DNA of 64,000 nt from Phaeodactylum tricornutum CCAP 1055/1 (taxonomy: Eukaryota > Bacillariophyta > Bacillariophyceae > Surirellales > Neidiaceae): assembly GCF_000150955.2 (NCBI RefSeq), contig NC_011682.1:765359-829358 (forward strand). The letters are read 5' to 3'. Positions within the stretch are counted from its first letter, which is position 1, and every line of letters starts with the position of its first letter. Position numbers and translations under genes: made by a program. The notes below the pieces were generated by a model that saw only the letters and a program-made list of their open reading frames with translations, searched no databases and had not been told where the DNA came from. Below, one piece after another: positions 1 through 10,713 of this stretch.

Positions 1-2551
1 CGTCCACTTGCTGCAGAAACCTCTCCACACGGCAACTAGAGTGTTCGGCACCTTGTCCATCGTACCCATGGGGCAACAGCATGACAAGGCCAGACTGGCG
101 CAACCACTTGTCTTCACCTGACGAGATGAACTGATCAATCAAGACTTGCGCGCCATTGACGAAGTCACCAAATTGGGCTTCCCATAAAATGAGCGCGTTC
201 GGGTTTTCCAAACTGTACCCGTGCTCAAATCCAAGAACAGCAAACTCGGAAAGAATCGAATTACGAGCAATGAAGCCGGCTTGCGTATCCGTCTTGCTCA
301 GCTCTTCAAGTGGGGCACTTGGAGCCATCTTTTTGGCGAGAAAATTCAATGGAGTGTATTCCTCTTCGGTATTCTGATCCTTGACGACGGCGTGCCGGTG
401 ACTAAAGGTACCGCGCTGAACGTCTTGACCGGTAATACGCACATGATTCCCTTCAAGTAGGAGCGAACCAAACGCCAAGGCTTCGGCAGTGCCCCAGTCA
501 ATACCTTCGCCATTTTCCGCCATTTCCCGACGCGCCTTGAAGATTTTGGCCATTTGACGATGCAATTTAAAATCGGCTGGAACCGTTCCAGCTTGGATTC
601 CTATCTTGCGCAGAGTCTCAACCTCCACGCCGGTAGGACGAATACGACTAATCTGCGACGGCCCTTTGAAACCGGTCCATCTGGAGCTCAACCAATCCGT
701 CTCTTTTTTCACATACGTCTTGGAAGCTTCGAAATCCTTTTCGTAGCTTTCCAGCGTAAAGTCACGGATCTCTTGACATTCTTCTTTGGACAAGGTTCCT
801 TCTTCAATCAATCGCTTTTCAAAAATATCCAGGGTTGGTGGGTGTCGAGAAATTTCCTTGTAGAGTTTTGGTTGTGTAAAGGCCGGCTGATCTAGTTCGT
901 TGTGACCGTTACGACGGTAGCAGACCATCTCGATAATAACATCCATGCCCCATTCGTGACGCCATTCGACGGCGGTCTCGAGTGCCGTCGACACTGCTAG
1001 GGGATCGTCGCCGTTACAGTGAAAGATGGGGCAATTGAAGGCCTTGCCCAAATCCGACGAGTAGGGCGTCGAGCGCGAATGAATGGGGTTGGTGGTGAAG
1101 CCAATCTGATTGTTGATGATGACGTGAATGGTTCCACCGACGTCAAAATCGGGCACCTCGGCCATTTGCATGGTCTCGTAGACCACCCCTTGCCCGGCAA
1201 AGGCGGCGTCGCCGTGCAATAGGATCGGTACAACGTTACGGATATCTTCTTCTCGGTTTCCACCGTAGTACTGTTTGGCGCGAGCCTTACCCGCCACGAC
1301 CGGGTTGACGCATTCCAAATGTGATGGATTGGCGACCAAACTTAGATGAATTTGTCGACCATCGGGATAGGTCCGGTCCATTGACGAACCCAAATGGTAC
1401 TTGACGTCACCCGACATACCCCAGTGATCATCCGATGTACTCTTTTGGTGATCTTTGATATTATAGTTGGTGCCTTGGAATTCGGAAAAGATAAGGGGCA
1501 TGGGTTTGCGCATGACGTTGGCGAGAATATTGAGTCGACCGCGGTGGGGCATGCCGATGACGAAACTGTGCGCCCCGAGCTCGGACGCGCGATCAATGGC
1601 GTCTTTGAGAGCCGGGACGATGGCTTCACCCCCATCTAAACCAAAGCGCTTGGTGGTATTGAACTTGTGCGCCAAGAAATTCTCAAAGCTATCGGCGAAG
1701 CAGAGACGTTCAAAGATGTGTGTTTTCTTTTCGACATCGTACCGCGTCCATCGCGGATTCTCGACGCGTTCCCGAATCCAGTTCATCTTGTCGATATCGC
1801 CAATGTGCATGTATTCCACACCGAGCGTGTTGCAATACGTTTTGCGCAGTTCCTGTAGGATCATGCGGAGCGTGACTTTGTTGGGAGAATTGGAGAGCTC
1901 TTCCAAGTAGCCCTTGTTTCCACCGGAAGAGGCGCCACGAAAGACGAGACGACGATCCATGTCGGCTTCCGTAAAGCCGTAGTGTTCCGCAGTAAGCTCG
2001 GGAGGGAATCCGTCCTTGCTGAGTAGCTCGGGCTTGAGATTGGAAGGGCGTTGGGGAAATGCCTCGCGGGTGTGAAGATGAAGAGGATCCAATTGCGCGG
2101 CCAAGTGTCCGTTGACCTGGTAGGATCGAATCAAATGTGCTACCGCTAGGGAATCCGACGGAGCGGCTTCGATCGACATACTCGATGCCCGGACTGGCTT
2201 GGGCGATGGTACGGCGGTCGGGGACGCGAAATCGGCTTCGTTGTAGGCCACACTCTGTTCCAGATTGTCAAAGTAGCGTTTCCATGATTCGTGCACACTG
2301 GTAGGATCGCGTAGGTAGGCTTCGTACATTTCTTCCGCATAGACAGAGGACGTTCCCGTCAAGAACGATTCGTTCTCGTGCACGGTAAGACTGGAGGCAG
2401 CGCTGGTACTCAGGCTTCGCTGCGCCACACGGGAACGAGACAAGGATCGGGACAACGTGCCAGGATCAGGAACGCGCCGTGAAGGAGATGGACGATTCCG
2501 GCACGGACCTGGACGTTTCAACAAGAGCAAAAGCTGTCGGGCGGACGACAT
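1..2551 (-). CDS. OGDH: 2-oxoglutarate dehydrogenase E1 component (partial, C-terminus beyond the window)
   Basis: Thiamine-diphosphate-dependent E1 subunit of the mitochondrial 2-oxoglutarate dehydrogenase complex (TCA cycle), which decarboxylates 2-oxoglutarate and passes the succinyl group to E2. The frame is open from the ATG at 2551 to the window edge, about 850 codons. The family is usually near 1000 residues, so roughly the last 150 are missing. The N-terminus is rich in Arg and Ser (RSLSRSRVAQRSLSTS), as expected of a mitochondrial presequence. An E1 N-terminal segment (YLRDPTSVHESWKRYF) follows. The dehydrogenase core shows GMPHRGRLN near residue 332, the ThDP motif GDAAFAGQG near 446 with NNQIGFTT near 478, and CYRRNGHNE. 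I see no intron. It is divergently arranged with the TPR gene at 3501. The identification is very secure; mitochondrial location is inferred from the presequence. Confidence 0.96.
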   Translation of the reverse strand, partial: MSSARQLLLLLKRPGPCRNRPSPSRRVPDPGTLSRSLSRSRVAQRSLSTSAASSLTVHENESFLTGTSSVYAEEMYEAYLRDPTSVHESWKRYFDNLEQSVAYNEADFASPTAVPSPKPVRASSMSIEAAPSDSLAVAHLIRSYQVNGHLAAQLDPLHLHTREAFPQRPSNLKPELLSKDGFPPELTAEHYGFTEADMDRRLVFRGASSGGNKGYLEELSNSPNKVTLRMILQELRKTYCNTLGVEYMHIGDIDKMNWIRERVENPRWTRYDVEKKTHIFERLCFADSFENFLAHKFNTTKRFGLDGGEAIVPALKDAIDRASELGAHSFVIGMPHRGRLNILANVMRKPMPLIFSEFQGTNYNIKDHQKSTSDDHWGMSGDVKYHLGSSMDRTYPDGRQIHLSLVANPSHLECVNPVVAGKARAKQYYGGNREEDIRNVVPILLHGDAAFAGQGVVYETMQMAEVPDFDVGGTIHVIINNQIGFTTNPIHSRSTPYSSDLGKAFNCPIFHCNGDDPLAVSTALETAVEWRHEWGMDVIIEMVCYRRNGHNELDQPAFTQPKLYKEISRHPPTLDIFEKRLIEEGTLSKEECQEIRDFTLESYEKDFEASKTYVKKETDWLSSRWTGFKGPSQISRIRPTGVEVETLRKIGIQAGTVPADFKLHRQMAKIFKARREMAENGEGIDWGTAEALAFGSLLLEGNHVRITGQDVQRGTFSHRHAVVKDQNTEEEYTPLNFLAKKMAPSAPLEELSKTDTQAGFIARNSILSEFAVLGFEHGYSLENPNALILWEAQFGDFVNGAQVLIDQFISSGEDKWLRQSGLVMLLPHGYDGQGAEHSSCRVERFLQQVD

Positions 2552-3500
2552 TATGGAGAGAGTATTCTTTTGTCTAATGCAGTTGGTACTTTCAATTACT
2601 GCAATCCAGATGACTCAGCGAGACACTTACACAAAACTGTGTCGGAATCTCGAACCAAACAGCCAAACCAGCCGACGAGAGCGCCAACACGGAAGAGCAA
2701 GACGATGAACGAATAGAGAGCTTCCCTTTCAATTCCGACGACAACACGACAAATTTGGTATCGCTTTGTGGTTAGGAGTTGAACGAGATGGTTTGCTGGA
2801 CAGTACAGTGCAGTGTGTCTGTTGTTACAATGGTGGTGACTCTGCTGGAAGGGATCGAAAGATCTCTACTGCCGTCTTTCGAGACGAACCCTTTTTTGGC
2901 AGCCGCCGGCAGACGAAGGACTTACAGTCAGGTAGCTACCAGTAGCTCTCTAGTAGAGAACTCTACTAGAGTAGAGCTCTAGTTAGAGCGCTCTACTAGT
3001 AGAGTAGAGCTACTAGCAGCTAGCTACTGACTGATCTCTATGTAGGAGCACACAAATCTGACAATGAAAACGCTTCTTACGGTACTCACACGACGATTTC
3101 CAACGATCAACTGTAAGTGGAAAGGGTAGGTATAGTACCAGACATGTCTGGGGATCTTACAGTGGTCACCATGTGTCGTCGTATGAACCAGTATGTCTCG
3201 AACTCTGGGGGTTTGTCTTGGTCCGTCCTAATGTTGTCGTCGCTTGTGAGAGAACTCGCACCGCCTGGTAGTGACCACCAAACGCACGGGGTACGCTACC
3301 ACCATGACGAAAAGGAGCTCCTCGTCAATGAACACGAAAAGTCTGACCGGAAACAACAGTATCTATAGAACCTAAACTGCAGTTTGGTGGTTCCTGCAGC
3401 AGTGACGAGCCGTCAGTGATTATCCGGTTGGTCCGAGTCGTCCTTGTCCGAGTCTACCCGTTGCCCCAAATCTCTATATAGATCCATCCATATCTAACTT
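2552..3500. other. Divergent intergenic region
   Basis: About 950 bases between two divergent gene starts, so it probably carries both promoters. A TATATA-like tract sits at about 3474-3480, only some 25 bases before the TPR start codon. It also holds the palindromic tract described at 2931-3028. I see no supported gene. Confidence 0.5.
2931..3028. repeat. CTAG-rich palindrome cluster
   Basis: A low-complexity stretch built from CTCTACTAG, TAGAGC and TAGCTAC words in both orientations. It includes an 11-bp inverted repeat with a 2-base loop (2948-2958 against 2961-2971) and a perfect 14-bp palindrome at 2991-3004 (CTCTACTAGTAGAG). It could extrude hairpins or be a clustered transcription-factor site in the shared promoter region. 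Its function is unknown. Confidence 0.7.
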
Positions 3501-4979
3501 ATGTGGCGACAATTGGGCCTTCCCTCTCGCATAGGAGCAGTTGCTAAAAGGCAGCGACTGCCGGCGTCTCCCTTTTCCCAACATCACCACCCAAAACATC
3601 AGGGACAACGGGCATCTCTATCAGTTGTGTCCGCCACTTTCTCCCCGCCGTACCAATCTCGTCGTGCAGCTGGTTTGTTGTTCCATCGATCGTTGGCAAC
3701 GAGTGCTCGTGCCCGTGGGGCTGCTACAAGTCTTTCCAAAAAGGGCAAGCACATCGACAACTCAAGCAGCAGCAACGACAAGAACACTTTACGGATTAAA
3801 AGTCGTCCTGACGGAGAAGCAGAGGTAGAATCCAAATTTTCCCTACCCGACAAAGACAAGGAACTCGAACTCGTCGCCGTTCAAAACGAAATTCAGGATC
3901 GATACAAAGCCGGTAACTACCCAAGTGCACTGAAATTGAGTCGAGAGTTACAAACGAAGACGGAGTCGCATTTTGGATTGGATCATCCGGCAACAGCCAG
4001 TGCTTACAACAACGTTGGACTCATGCACAAACTCCTCGGAAACTTTGACGACTCGCGGCGAGCCTACGAAATGGCCCGTAAGGTATACAAACGTGTGCTC
4101 GGGAGCGACCACGCCTCATACGCATCGACGCTCCACAATTTGGGCAATCTCAATCGTACACAAATTCATTTCGATGCCAATTTAAGAGCCACTGATCGAC
4201 TTTCCTTGGTCGAACAGGCCCTGGAGTACCTGCAACGCGCCTACCGAATTCGAGTGGAAGAGTTGGGACCACATCATCCCCACACCGTGGCCTCGCGGTC
4301 CAGTTGGGGTGCCACCCTGGCGGCACAAATCTTGCATTACCACAAAATGACCACCAAACACACCTCCAACAATGGTGAAACCTCAACGAGCCAACTGCCG
4401 TACTATATTTCTGTCTTACCGGCCGACGTGTCAACACAGGCATGGGAAGCAGCACACGAGCATTTGAAGGAAGCCTTGGACACGGCCATTGCCAATCCTC
4501 GCGGACCTAGTTTGCCACAAAAAAAGAACAAGAAAACTCGCCACGGAAGCAAACAACAACGCACCAAGAAAGCGTCAACTACTTCCACAACACCCAACTT
4601 GTCGTCGCTGTCTGAGCTTCCACTCTCTCTACAGACTCTATCAGCCGCCTCGGCCGCACAAAATTTGGCCGTTTTTTGCAAAGCCCGTGCGACAACTACG
4701 ACCCCCTATGACCAAGCACTGCTGTCACAAGCGCACGAACTCTACAAACAAACACTACACGTCCGATCACAGTTGTTGCCCTCCACGCATCCCGATTTGT
4801 ACGCGACGCAGTTTAGTTTAGCCGAACTGTTACAGGCCATGGGGGATGAGGAGGCCGCCAATACCTTGCGACAAGCTATTGTTGATACGTACGATCCTCC
4901 GTCCAACGACAGCAGTGACGACCATACCAGCGGCGACGGTGCAGACAATGCTCCAGATGTAGACTCCAAACGGTTGTAA
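3501..4979 (+). CDS. Tetratricopeptide-repeat protein (kinesin-light-chain-like TPR), probably organelle-targeted
   Basis: A 492-residue single-exon ORF. The first 90 residues are rich in Arg, Ser and Ala and poor in acidic residues, with SLATSARARGAA, which resembles a mitochondrial presequence. From about residue 119 to 255 there are TPR units of the kinesin-light-chain spacing, with HPATASAYNNVGLMHKLLGN, DHASYASTLHNLGNLNR and HPHTVA motifs. A low-complexity Lys/Thr/Ser linker covers about 330-370. Another TPR pair follows at about 400-465 (HPDLYATQFSLAELLQAMGD), and the tail is acidic. TPRs are protein-docking modules; nothing shows the partner or process. The ATG at 3501 is the first in frame. 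The TPR assignment is firm and the function is unknown. Confidence 0.85.
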   Translation: MWRQLGLPSRIGAVAKRQRLPASPFSQHHHPKHQGQRASLSVVSATFSPPYQSRRAAGLLFHRSLATSARARGAATSLSKKGKHIDNSSSSNDKNTLRIKSRPDGEAEVESKFSLPDKDKELELVAVQNEIQDRYKAGNYPSALKLSRELQTKTESHFGLDHPATASAYNNVGLMHKLLGNFDDSRRAYEMARKVYKRVLGSDHASYASTLHNLGNLNRTQIHFDANLRATDRLSLVEQALEYLQRAYRIRVEELGPHHPHTVASRSSWGATLAAQILHYHKMTTKHTSNNGETSTSQLPYYISVLPADVSTQAWEAAHEHLKEALDTAIANPRGPSLPQKKNKKTRHGSKQQRTKKASTTSTTPNLSSLSELPLSLQTLSAASAAQNLAVFCKARATTTTPYDQALLSQAHELYKQTLHVRSQLLPSTHPDLYATQFSLAELLQAMGDEEAANTLRQAIVDTYDPPSNDSSDDHTSGDGADNAPDVDSKRL

Positions 4980-5857
4980 AACCTAGAGGAGCTGCTCCGA
5001 TGTAAAAGCTAGGTGTTCGTCTTGAGCTCAGATGTCAACTTCTACCCATGTGCAGACTTGGTGCCTTCTCCTTTTCTGCTCTAGTAACATCCTGCATGAG
5101 TCGCGTGATCCGTAATATACTTGAGTCACTCCGATGTTATGTGCGCACAAGACAATACTTCTTCAAAAGAGAAACTGGAACTGTCCGTGTGTTGTTACCA
5201 GTGCCTTAGCCTTATCCATCGAAAAAGACAGGCTCTTCGTTGGCACGTTTCTGGCGAGCGGTTCGCAAATGTGTTATGCTTCGACCAACTATGGTATGGG
5301 CAAGGTTAACGTTGGTTCCGCAATATTTCCCTAAAGTAGCATCGAGGAAAAGGACACCGCCATTGGATGCATTTATACGAAGTGAAATTAGTGTGATATC
5401 TGCCCTCTTTTCACTTGCAGTTAATCATTCTTATAATATTCATTTCATGAACATTTTGCGGCGCATGTGGCAGTCGATGGAAACCTTTACAAGGAACAGG
5501 GGATCAAGTTGACAGGAATTAAATTTGTGAAATCCCGTACCACCTGTCATTCACGGTCAGCGCATTTTTCTACGTCCATCATTCCATAAGTCAACCTGAA
5601 CTGCCTAGAAAATTACTCGACATGGTATGGATACAACGAACGGTGTGATATCGAGTCTCTTCACAAGCTGACAGACATTCTTCGGAGGTCACACACCAAT
5701 CGACTTGATCGGCCATACCGTGATCAAAGCAATCCGCTTGGCATGTATCCTGGTGCACTTCAACAACGGTTCGCTTCCACGTCCGAGAGAGTTATCGATC
5801 ATAACTATATCTGAAAGATCCGAACGGCAACTGCGGGTCCTGCTCACTGCTAGCCAT
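4980..5857. other. Intergenic region, no gene recognised
   Basis: About 880 bases with only short ORFs that lack recognisable motifs. A 28-bp stretch at 5701-5728 matches 36361-36388 in inverted orientation. The homology between the two duplicated loci therefore reaches past the main block, although the sequence in between does not align. Confidence 0.5.
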
Positions 5858-7673
5858 AGCTTCCATCTTATGGTCGAAGGAATCACGTAAACTGTGAATC
5901 AGGTCTCTAGCAACCACTTCACGACTACTAATGCGGCTCTGACTGGTATGCGCATGCGAAAAATAGAGCATAATTGGGGACGCTTTCAGTCGCAGTTAGC
6001 AAGATGGACTTTCACCAGGACCGATGTCTAGTTTTTAGAATTCTAAGTAAAGGCCACGTCGAGTCATTCTTGATCCCGATAGCTCAAAGCCAGAGATCCC
6101 TAACTGCGATCCATCTGTGTTTTCCTTCACTTCCTTTGCAACAATCTCCTCATAATTTTCAATCGCCGCCAATCAGCAAAACCTGACCCAGAAAACGGCA
6201 AGCTCAACCTTTCTTGTTCCCGGTATGAAGCTGTTTCTTTCTGTTGCCACCACGGCCCTCCTGGCCGGAGGTGCCCGTGCCGTCAATCTCCGTGCTGCTA
6301 CCCCTCGTGAGGCCGCCGTCGAAGGCACTCAGTCATCTTTTGCTTCTCAGGCCGCCTCCCAGCTCGCGAAGAAGAACAAGAGAAAGAAGGGCAAGAAGTA
6401 CAGCCCTTCGTCGGACAGCGATGACCCAATCATGCATGGACATCTACAAATTGGCCATGTTCTCGACGTATCCTCGGCCGATGCCAAGGCCGATATCGAC
6501 CTCATCGAAAGCGCATTTGTCAATGCTTACAACAACGCCAATCCCAATGGCAAGTATGAAGTCACGTCCATGACCTTGGAGCGCGAAGTCGTCATCCCCG
6601 AAGATTTGGAGGCCACTCTGACCAGTATCAAGGGAGAGAACGTCGGACAATTGCGTCCAGGAGTGTTCATTGTAAGTCGTTGGTGTGGACTTACAACGAA
6701 GAGTGTACTCTTATAACTGCTTGATTGATTGATTTAGTGTCACTCAAACACACAAATTCGTTCTCCGCACGCCATCCTTAGGACTGGTACTACTTCTTTG
6801 GATTCCACTGTCGCTTGTGCCGTGACGATGACGACTACGCCGCTTTGTCCGCTACCGAGCTTCCCGTTCTCGAAGCGAGTGCTCACCGCGTCTTTGAAGA
6901 CCAATTCTGCCTCACACTCCACCAAAGTGGATTGGAAGAATATTCGGCTCTCGCGGACTGCTCTATCCTCTTTGACTACGATGGAGACGGCAACGATATC
7001 GATAGCGGCGATCAGCTTGAGCTCCAGAAGAAGAACAAAAGAAAGAATAAGAAAAAGGGTAAGAAGAAGCACGCCAACGACGACAAGGCTATGGATGGCC
7101 GCCTCCTTATCGGCCACGTGCTCGATCTTTCCGACGTGGATAGTCAGGCCGAAATTGAACTCATTCAGACCGCGTTTGTGGACTCCTACAATGGAGCCAA
7201 CCCTGATGGCAAGTACGAACTCACATCCATGATCTTAGAGCGTGAACGAATCATTCCGGAAGATCTCGAAGGTGCCCTTGCTACCATCAAGGGAGAGAAT
7301 GTTGGGCAATTACGTCCCGGAGTGTATATTGTAAGTAATCACTCTGGACTGTCATTGAGAACCATCGGACTTGCTTGATTTTCGTGTCGCTCAAAACCAC
7401 GAATTCTTTCTCCGCACCTTTCTGTCTCCAGGACTGGTACTACTTTTTTGGATTCCACTGCCGCTTGTGTCGCGACGATGACGACTATGCTGCTTTGTCC
7501 GCTACAGAGCTTCCTACGCTCAGCGTGAGCGCTCACCGCATTTTCGAAGAAAAGTTCTGTGTTTCTCTCAAAGACAGCGGTCTGAACGAATACAGCGAAG
7601 TTTCTGAGTGCAGCATTATCTTTGGCGGAGACGGCACTTACGAAAACATTATCGAAGAAAAGCAGTAAGCATG
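5858..7673 (+). repeat. Left arm of a 1.8-kb inverted segmental duplication
   Basis: This segment matches 34450-36268 in reverse orientation. The two coordinates sum to 42126 across the upstream region and exon 1 with no indel, and to 42123 after a 3-bp difference in intron 1. It carries the complete secreted-repeat-protein gene plus about 365 bp of upstream sequence. The arms are separated by about 26.8 kb and look well over 90% identical by eye, including introns. Confidence 0.9.
6225..7668 (+). CDS. Secreted protein of unknown function with internally duplicated modules (left copy)
   Basis: I do not recognise the family. Three exons, 6225-6671, 6782-7330 and 7432-7668, have GT-AG introns, both in phase 0, and give 410 residues. 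The N-terminus (MKLFLSVATTALLAGGARA) is a clear signal peptide. Two modules alternate. Module 1 (IGHVLD, GKYE.TSM.LERE, IPEDLE, GENVGQLRPGV.I) occupies exon 1 and the second half of exon 2. Module 2 (DWYYFFGFHCRLCRDDDD, YAALSATELP, SGL.EYS) begins exon 2 and fills exon 3. Both introns sit exactly at a module 1 to module 2 junction, so the gene arose by tandem duplication of a two-exon gene. Lys-rich runs (KKNKRKKGKK) precede each module 1. Module 2 has a CxxC and acidic residues that might bind metal (inference). A near-identical inverted copy lies at 34443-35901. Confidence 0.85.
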
Positions 7674-8129
7674 TCTGGAATGGAAGATGATGGTTTGATT
7701 TAAGCAAAGGGGGAAAGAACAGTACTGAGAGTCAGATGATGTTCAGCAAAAGGGAACGGAAACGAAATAACATACATAAAAGATTATCGCCTCCCTATTT
7801 GACAGCATTTTGCGGCAACATGCGTAGGGGTTTTGATTAATGCTACTATTTGGCAGGAAGAGCCGGAATATCAACAAACACAGATAAAGAAATCAAGTCG
7901 AATTATAATGAAGAGACTCGATGCAAGACCCTTCCTAGTAATCAATGAAAGCCTGAATTGGCAAGCAACAACCTTGGCAGATCCAGAATGGTTTGTACAA
8001 GCATTCTAACCATTAACAGTTGTGCTGGGAAATTTACAGTAGCATCAACTGCTTCTATGTCGCTCTATGCGCACGCATCGGCCCGAATGGACATTTCATT
8101 CCTTTCCGATATCCGAAAAATTTTATTAG
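7669..8129. other. Convergent intergenic region
   Basis: About 460 bases between two convergent gene ends. It is A/T-rich and has no supported gene or repeat, so it probably holds only 3' untranslated regions. Confidence 0.5.
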
Positions 8130-9890
8130 TCATTGCTTCGCTGACGAAGCGAGAATTTCAAAGTTTTCTTTGCCCATGAGATTGCGAAATCGTTCCAAAA
8201 CTTCTTGTTGGGATCGTCCCGGCGAGTCGGCAGCTTCCGTCTGCACCACGTGCATGGCGGCCGTGTACATATTTTGCAAGGTTTGCCGCTGACCTTCTTC
8301 GTTCGGTACAATTGTCATGGCCTCCCGGAAGACCCGAATAGCCGCTTTCCAACTTTCCCGACTTGCGTATGCGCAACCCAACGAGTATCGGGGAGCAAAC
8401 TTGGTCGGCGCCAACGCAATGGACTGTTTGTAGTAGTGCAACTCGATGTCATTGTTTTCGTGTAGCACACCGAGATTACAAAAGGCCGACGCTCGGATCG
8501 TATCAGAGGCCCCGGGCGTGGCCACTACGCGTTGATAATACACTTCCTCCGTAGTAGTGTCACCCACTTGGGAAGCGGTGTGGGCCAAACCCATGAGGGC
8601 TTCGACGTCACAATCGTCAACGGCTAGGCACGTTTCGAAACACGCCTTGGCTTTCACGTAATCTTGTTCCGCCATATAAATACTACCGAGGGAAAAATTG
8701 ACTTCTCCGGAAGTGGGATGGACGTGTTGTACACAATATTCGAGAACTTGTTTAGCCTTTTCGATTAGTCCGTTTTGTTTGTACCGATCCGCCAAGAGAC
8801 CGTACGAGGCGTCGCATTTTGGATTGAGGACGACGGCAGCTTCCAGAATATCTACACTGTTCGTATCGTCCTCGCTTGAATCTGTGATGGGTGGAGGGGT
8901 GAGCAATTGCCGGACAATCTCAGGCTTATTCTGGTGCATGCAAAAACCTCCAATAATGTAGCGTATGCCCGTATTCACGGCGTGTCCACAGTGTTTCACC
9001 CCGCCTGGTCGAATAGTGACTTGTCCTGCTTCCATGGATAAGACGTGGTTCCAGGAAGGAGCATCTTGTTGGGCGTGTTCGTTCCCTTGTAGTCCTTGTA
9101 GTGGTTGTAATCCTTCAAACCATGTCCCGCCACCCGTGTAGTCGTCGGTGCCACTAAGTGCAATGGTGAAACTCAAACACCCCGAATCCGTGTGTATATC
9201 GGTGCGCCTTCCGGTTTCGGGGTCGTATTTGAACAAGTAGGCGTTGTCGACGCACAAATCGTGGGGAGACACCACAAAGTCGGGGTAGGTTCGGGCCAAG
9301 AGAGGAAAGAGACGTGTTTGTACGAGATGCGTGAACCATGCGTGTACGGCGGGTATATTTTTGATCCAAAACCCAGCCACCTTGTATTGTCCGGAAGTTT
9401 GCATCGACCAGGGTATATTGTTTTGCTGGAAATGTGATTCCGCCATGTCAATGACGTTCCGGCATTCGTCTCTGGAGAGCAAGGGAGGTGTCGTGACGTG
9501 TACCACGCGTTGCAATTGATCCGCAAAGTCAGGCACACTCCCGGCAGCATCAATCACGTACGAATCAAGACCGGTTGCCGTTGCGGTAGTAGCATCTGCA
9601 TTGAGAGAGTCGGGAGGCTGTTGGTTCGTGGGGTAGTTTTCCAGGGCTTGCGCGACGGCCTTTTCGTGACGTTGAAGAGCCACACGCCGGGCCCTGTCGA
9701 GGGTGTTGTCGGTGACGTGAGCAAGGAAAGGAGGCCGAGACGGCGTACTCTGACGCGTACTACGACCAGTGTTCGTCGACGCGGCGGATGAAGCTTGGAC
9801 GCACAACGGCAAGCACTGCTGGAGAGAACCCGTAATTAGCATCAACAGGCAGACAACGGTCGAACGCAGAGACGGAATGGACTGGTGCAT
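8130..9890 (-). CDS. Prolyl 4-hydroxylase-like 2OG-Fe(II) oxygenase with C-terminal TPR repeats, secretory pathway
   Basis: Start chosen at 9890, where the protein begins MHQSIPSLRSTVVCLLMLI, a good signal peptide. An upstream in-frame ATG at 9971 would bury that signal behind 27 residues. From the chosen start the protein has 586 residues. The oxygenase domain spans about 110-315. It has the iron-binding HTD in DIHTDSGCLSFTIALS (near 233) and the distal His in GGVKHCGHAVNTGIRY (near 300), followed by the Arg that binds 2-oxoglutarate. About residues 350-560 contain TPR-like helices (LNPKCDASYGLLADRYKQNG, VNFSLGSIYMAEQDY, YSLGCAYASRESWKAA). In animal collagen P4H the peptide-binding TPR-like region lies before the catalytic domain; here the order is reversed. 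The substrate is unknown. Oxygenase identity is firm; peptidyl-proline as substrate is inference. Confidence 0.88.
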   Translation of the reverse strand: MHQSIPSLRSTVVCLLMLITGSLQQCLPLCVQASSAASTNTGRSTRQSTPSRPPFLAHVTDNTLDRARRVALQRHEKAVAQALENYPTNQQPPDSLNADATTATATGLDSYVIDAAGSVPDFADQLQRVVHVTTPPLLSRDECRNVIDMAESHFQQNNIPWSMQTSGQYKVAGFWIKNIPAVHAWFTHLVQTRLFPLLARTYPDFVVSPHDLCVDNAYLFKYDPETGRRTDIHTDSGCLSFTIALSGTDDYTGGGTWFEGLQPLQGLQGNEHAQQDAPSWNHVLSMEAGQVTIRPGGVKHCGHAVNTGIRYIIGGFCMHQNKPEIVRQLLTPPPITDSSEDDTNSVDILEAAVVLNPKCDASYGLLADRYKQNGLIEKAKQVLEYCVQHVHPTSGEVNFSLGSIYMAEQDYVKAKACFETCLAVDDCDVEALMGLAHTASQVGDTTTEEVYYQRVVATPGASDTIRASAFCNLGVLHENNDIELHYYKQSIALAPTKFAPRYSLGCAYASRESWKAAIRVFREAMTIVPNEEGQRQTLQNMYTAAMHVVQTEAADSPGRSQQEVLERFRNLMGKENFEILASSAKQ

Positions 9891-9971
9891 TGTTTGGGAC
9901 ACGGTTCGCCACGGGAAACAAATCGATGGGGGTACTTTCTGTGCACGAAGCGTAAGGGTGTGTTGGCACAT

Positions 9972-10713
9972 GGGTGCAGCAAGTCATCGGTAATACCTAC
10001 CACGTCAAGTACTTTAGGAATCGGCCTCGTTTGCGTCCTCCGAAAAGCGTGTGTTCGCGAATCCTGAAATCCAATTGGCATCCACTTCGTAGTGGTAGTA
10101 AACAATATTTAAAGTTTCATCGGTAAAGACGACTTCAATGAGACTATCTCAAGACTATCTTATTTCATAATCCAATCCTATCAGTATCAATGGACAACTC
10201 TTGGTCGGCAGGATTGTCTAAACATCGCGAATGGTCCCTGTTTCGTCCACCTAGCGCATCGAAGCTAATAGAGACTTTGTTAGGATTGTCGTGTCCTTTT
10301 GAGTTAATCTCACCGGAGTGGATACGTAGTAGGTCCATATTTCCCGTACATTCTATGCAGGACGTCTTGATGATACGTAACGCAAGATTCACTGTAAATC
10401 GTAGGTGCTGTCTCATACTGCCTAACTGTAAGTCACATCACCAGAAATGAAACAACTGGACTTGTTCACTTTTGACCTCATGGCACTAACACTAACTCTT
10501 TCAACCGTACGTAGAGCACACGCACCTGAATGACAACGCTCCTGGACGTAACCTCTTCACGCCCTGCCCTCTATTCCACCTGTCTCTGTCTTGTCTTTTA
10601 CGGGATGAGTTTTCCTTCCCGACACTACTCTATGGACCGACAAGTCCTGCCATTGTTGTTTTGCAGCAATTGTTACATAGGTAAGGACTCTATGTTTTTA
10701 GGAACCATAGAAG
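9972..10713. other. Divergent intergenic region
   Basis: About 740 bases between two divergent genes. Short ORFs here (for example 10190-10450, 86 codons) have no recognisable domain, signal peptide or motif. I see no repeat or RNA gene. Confidence 0.45.

Noticed and set aside
10190-10450. Small gene of 86 codons
   Set aside because: No domain, signal peptide, hydrophobic pattern or context supports it.
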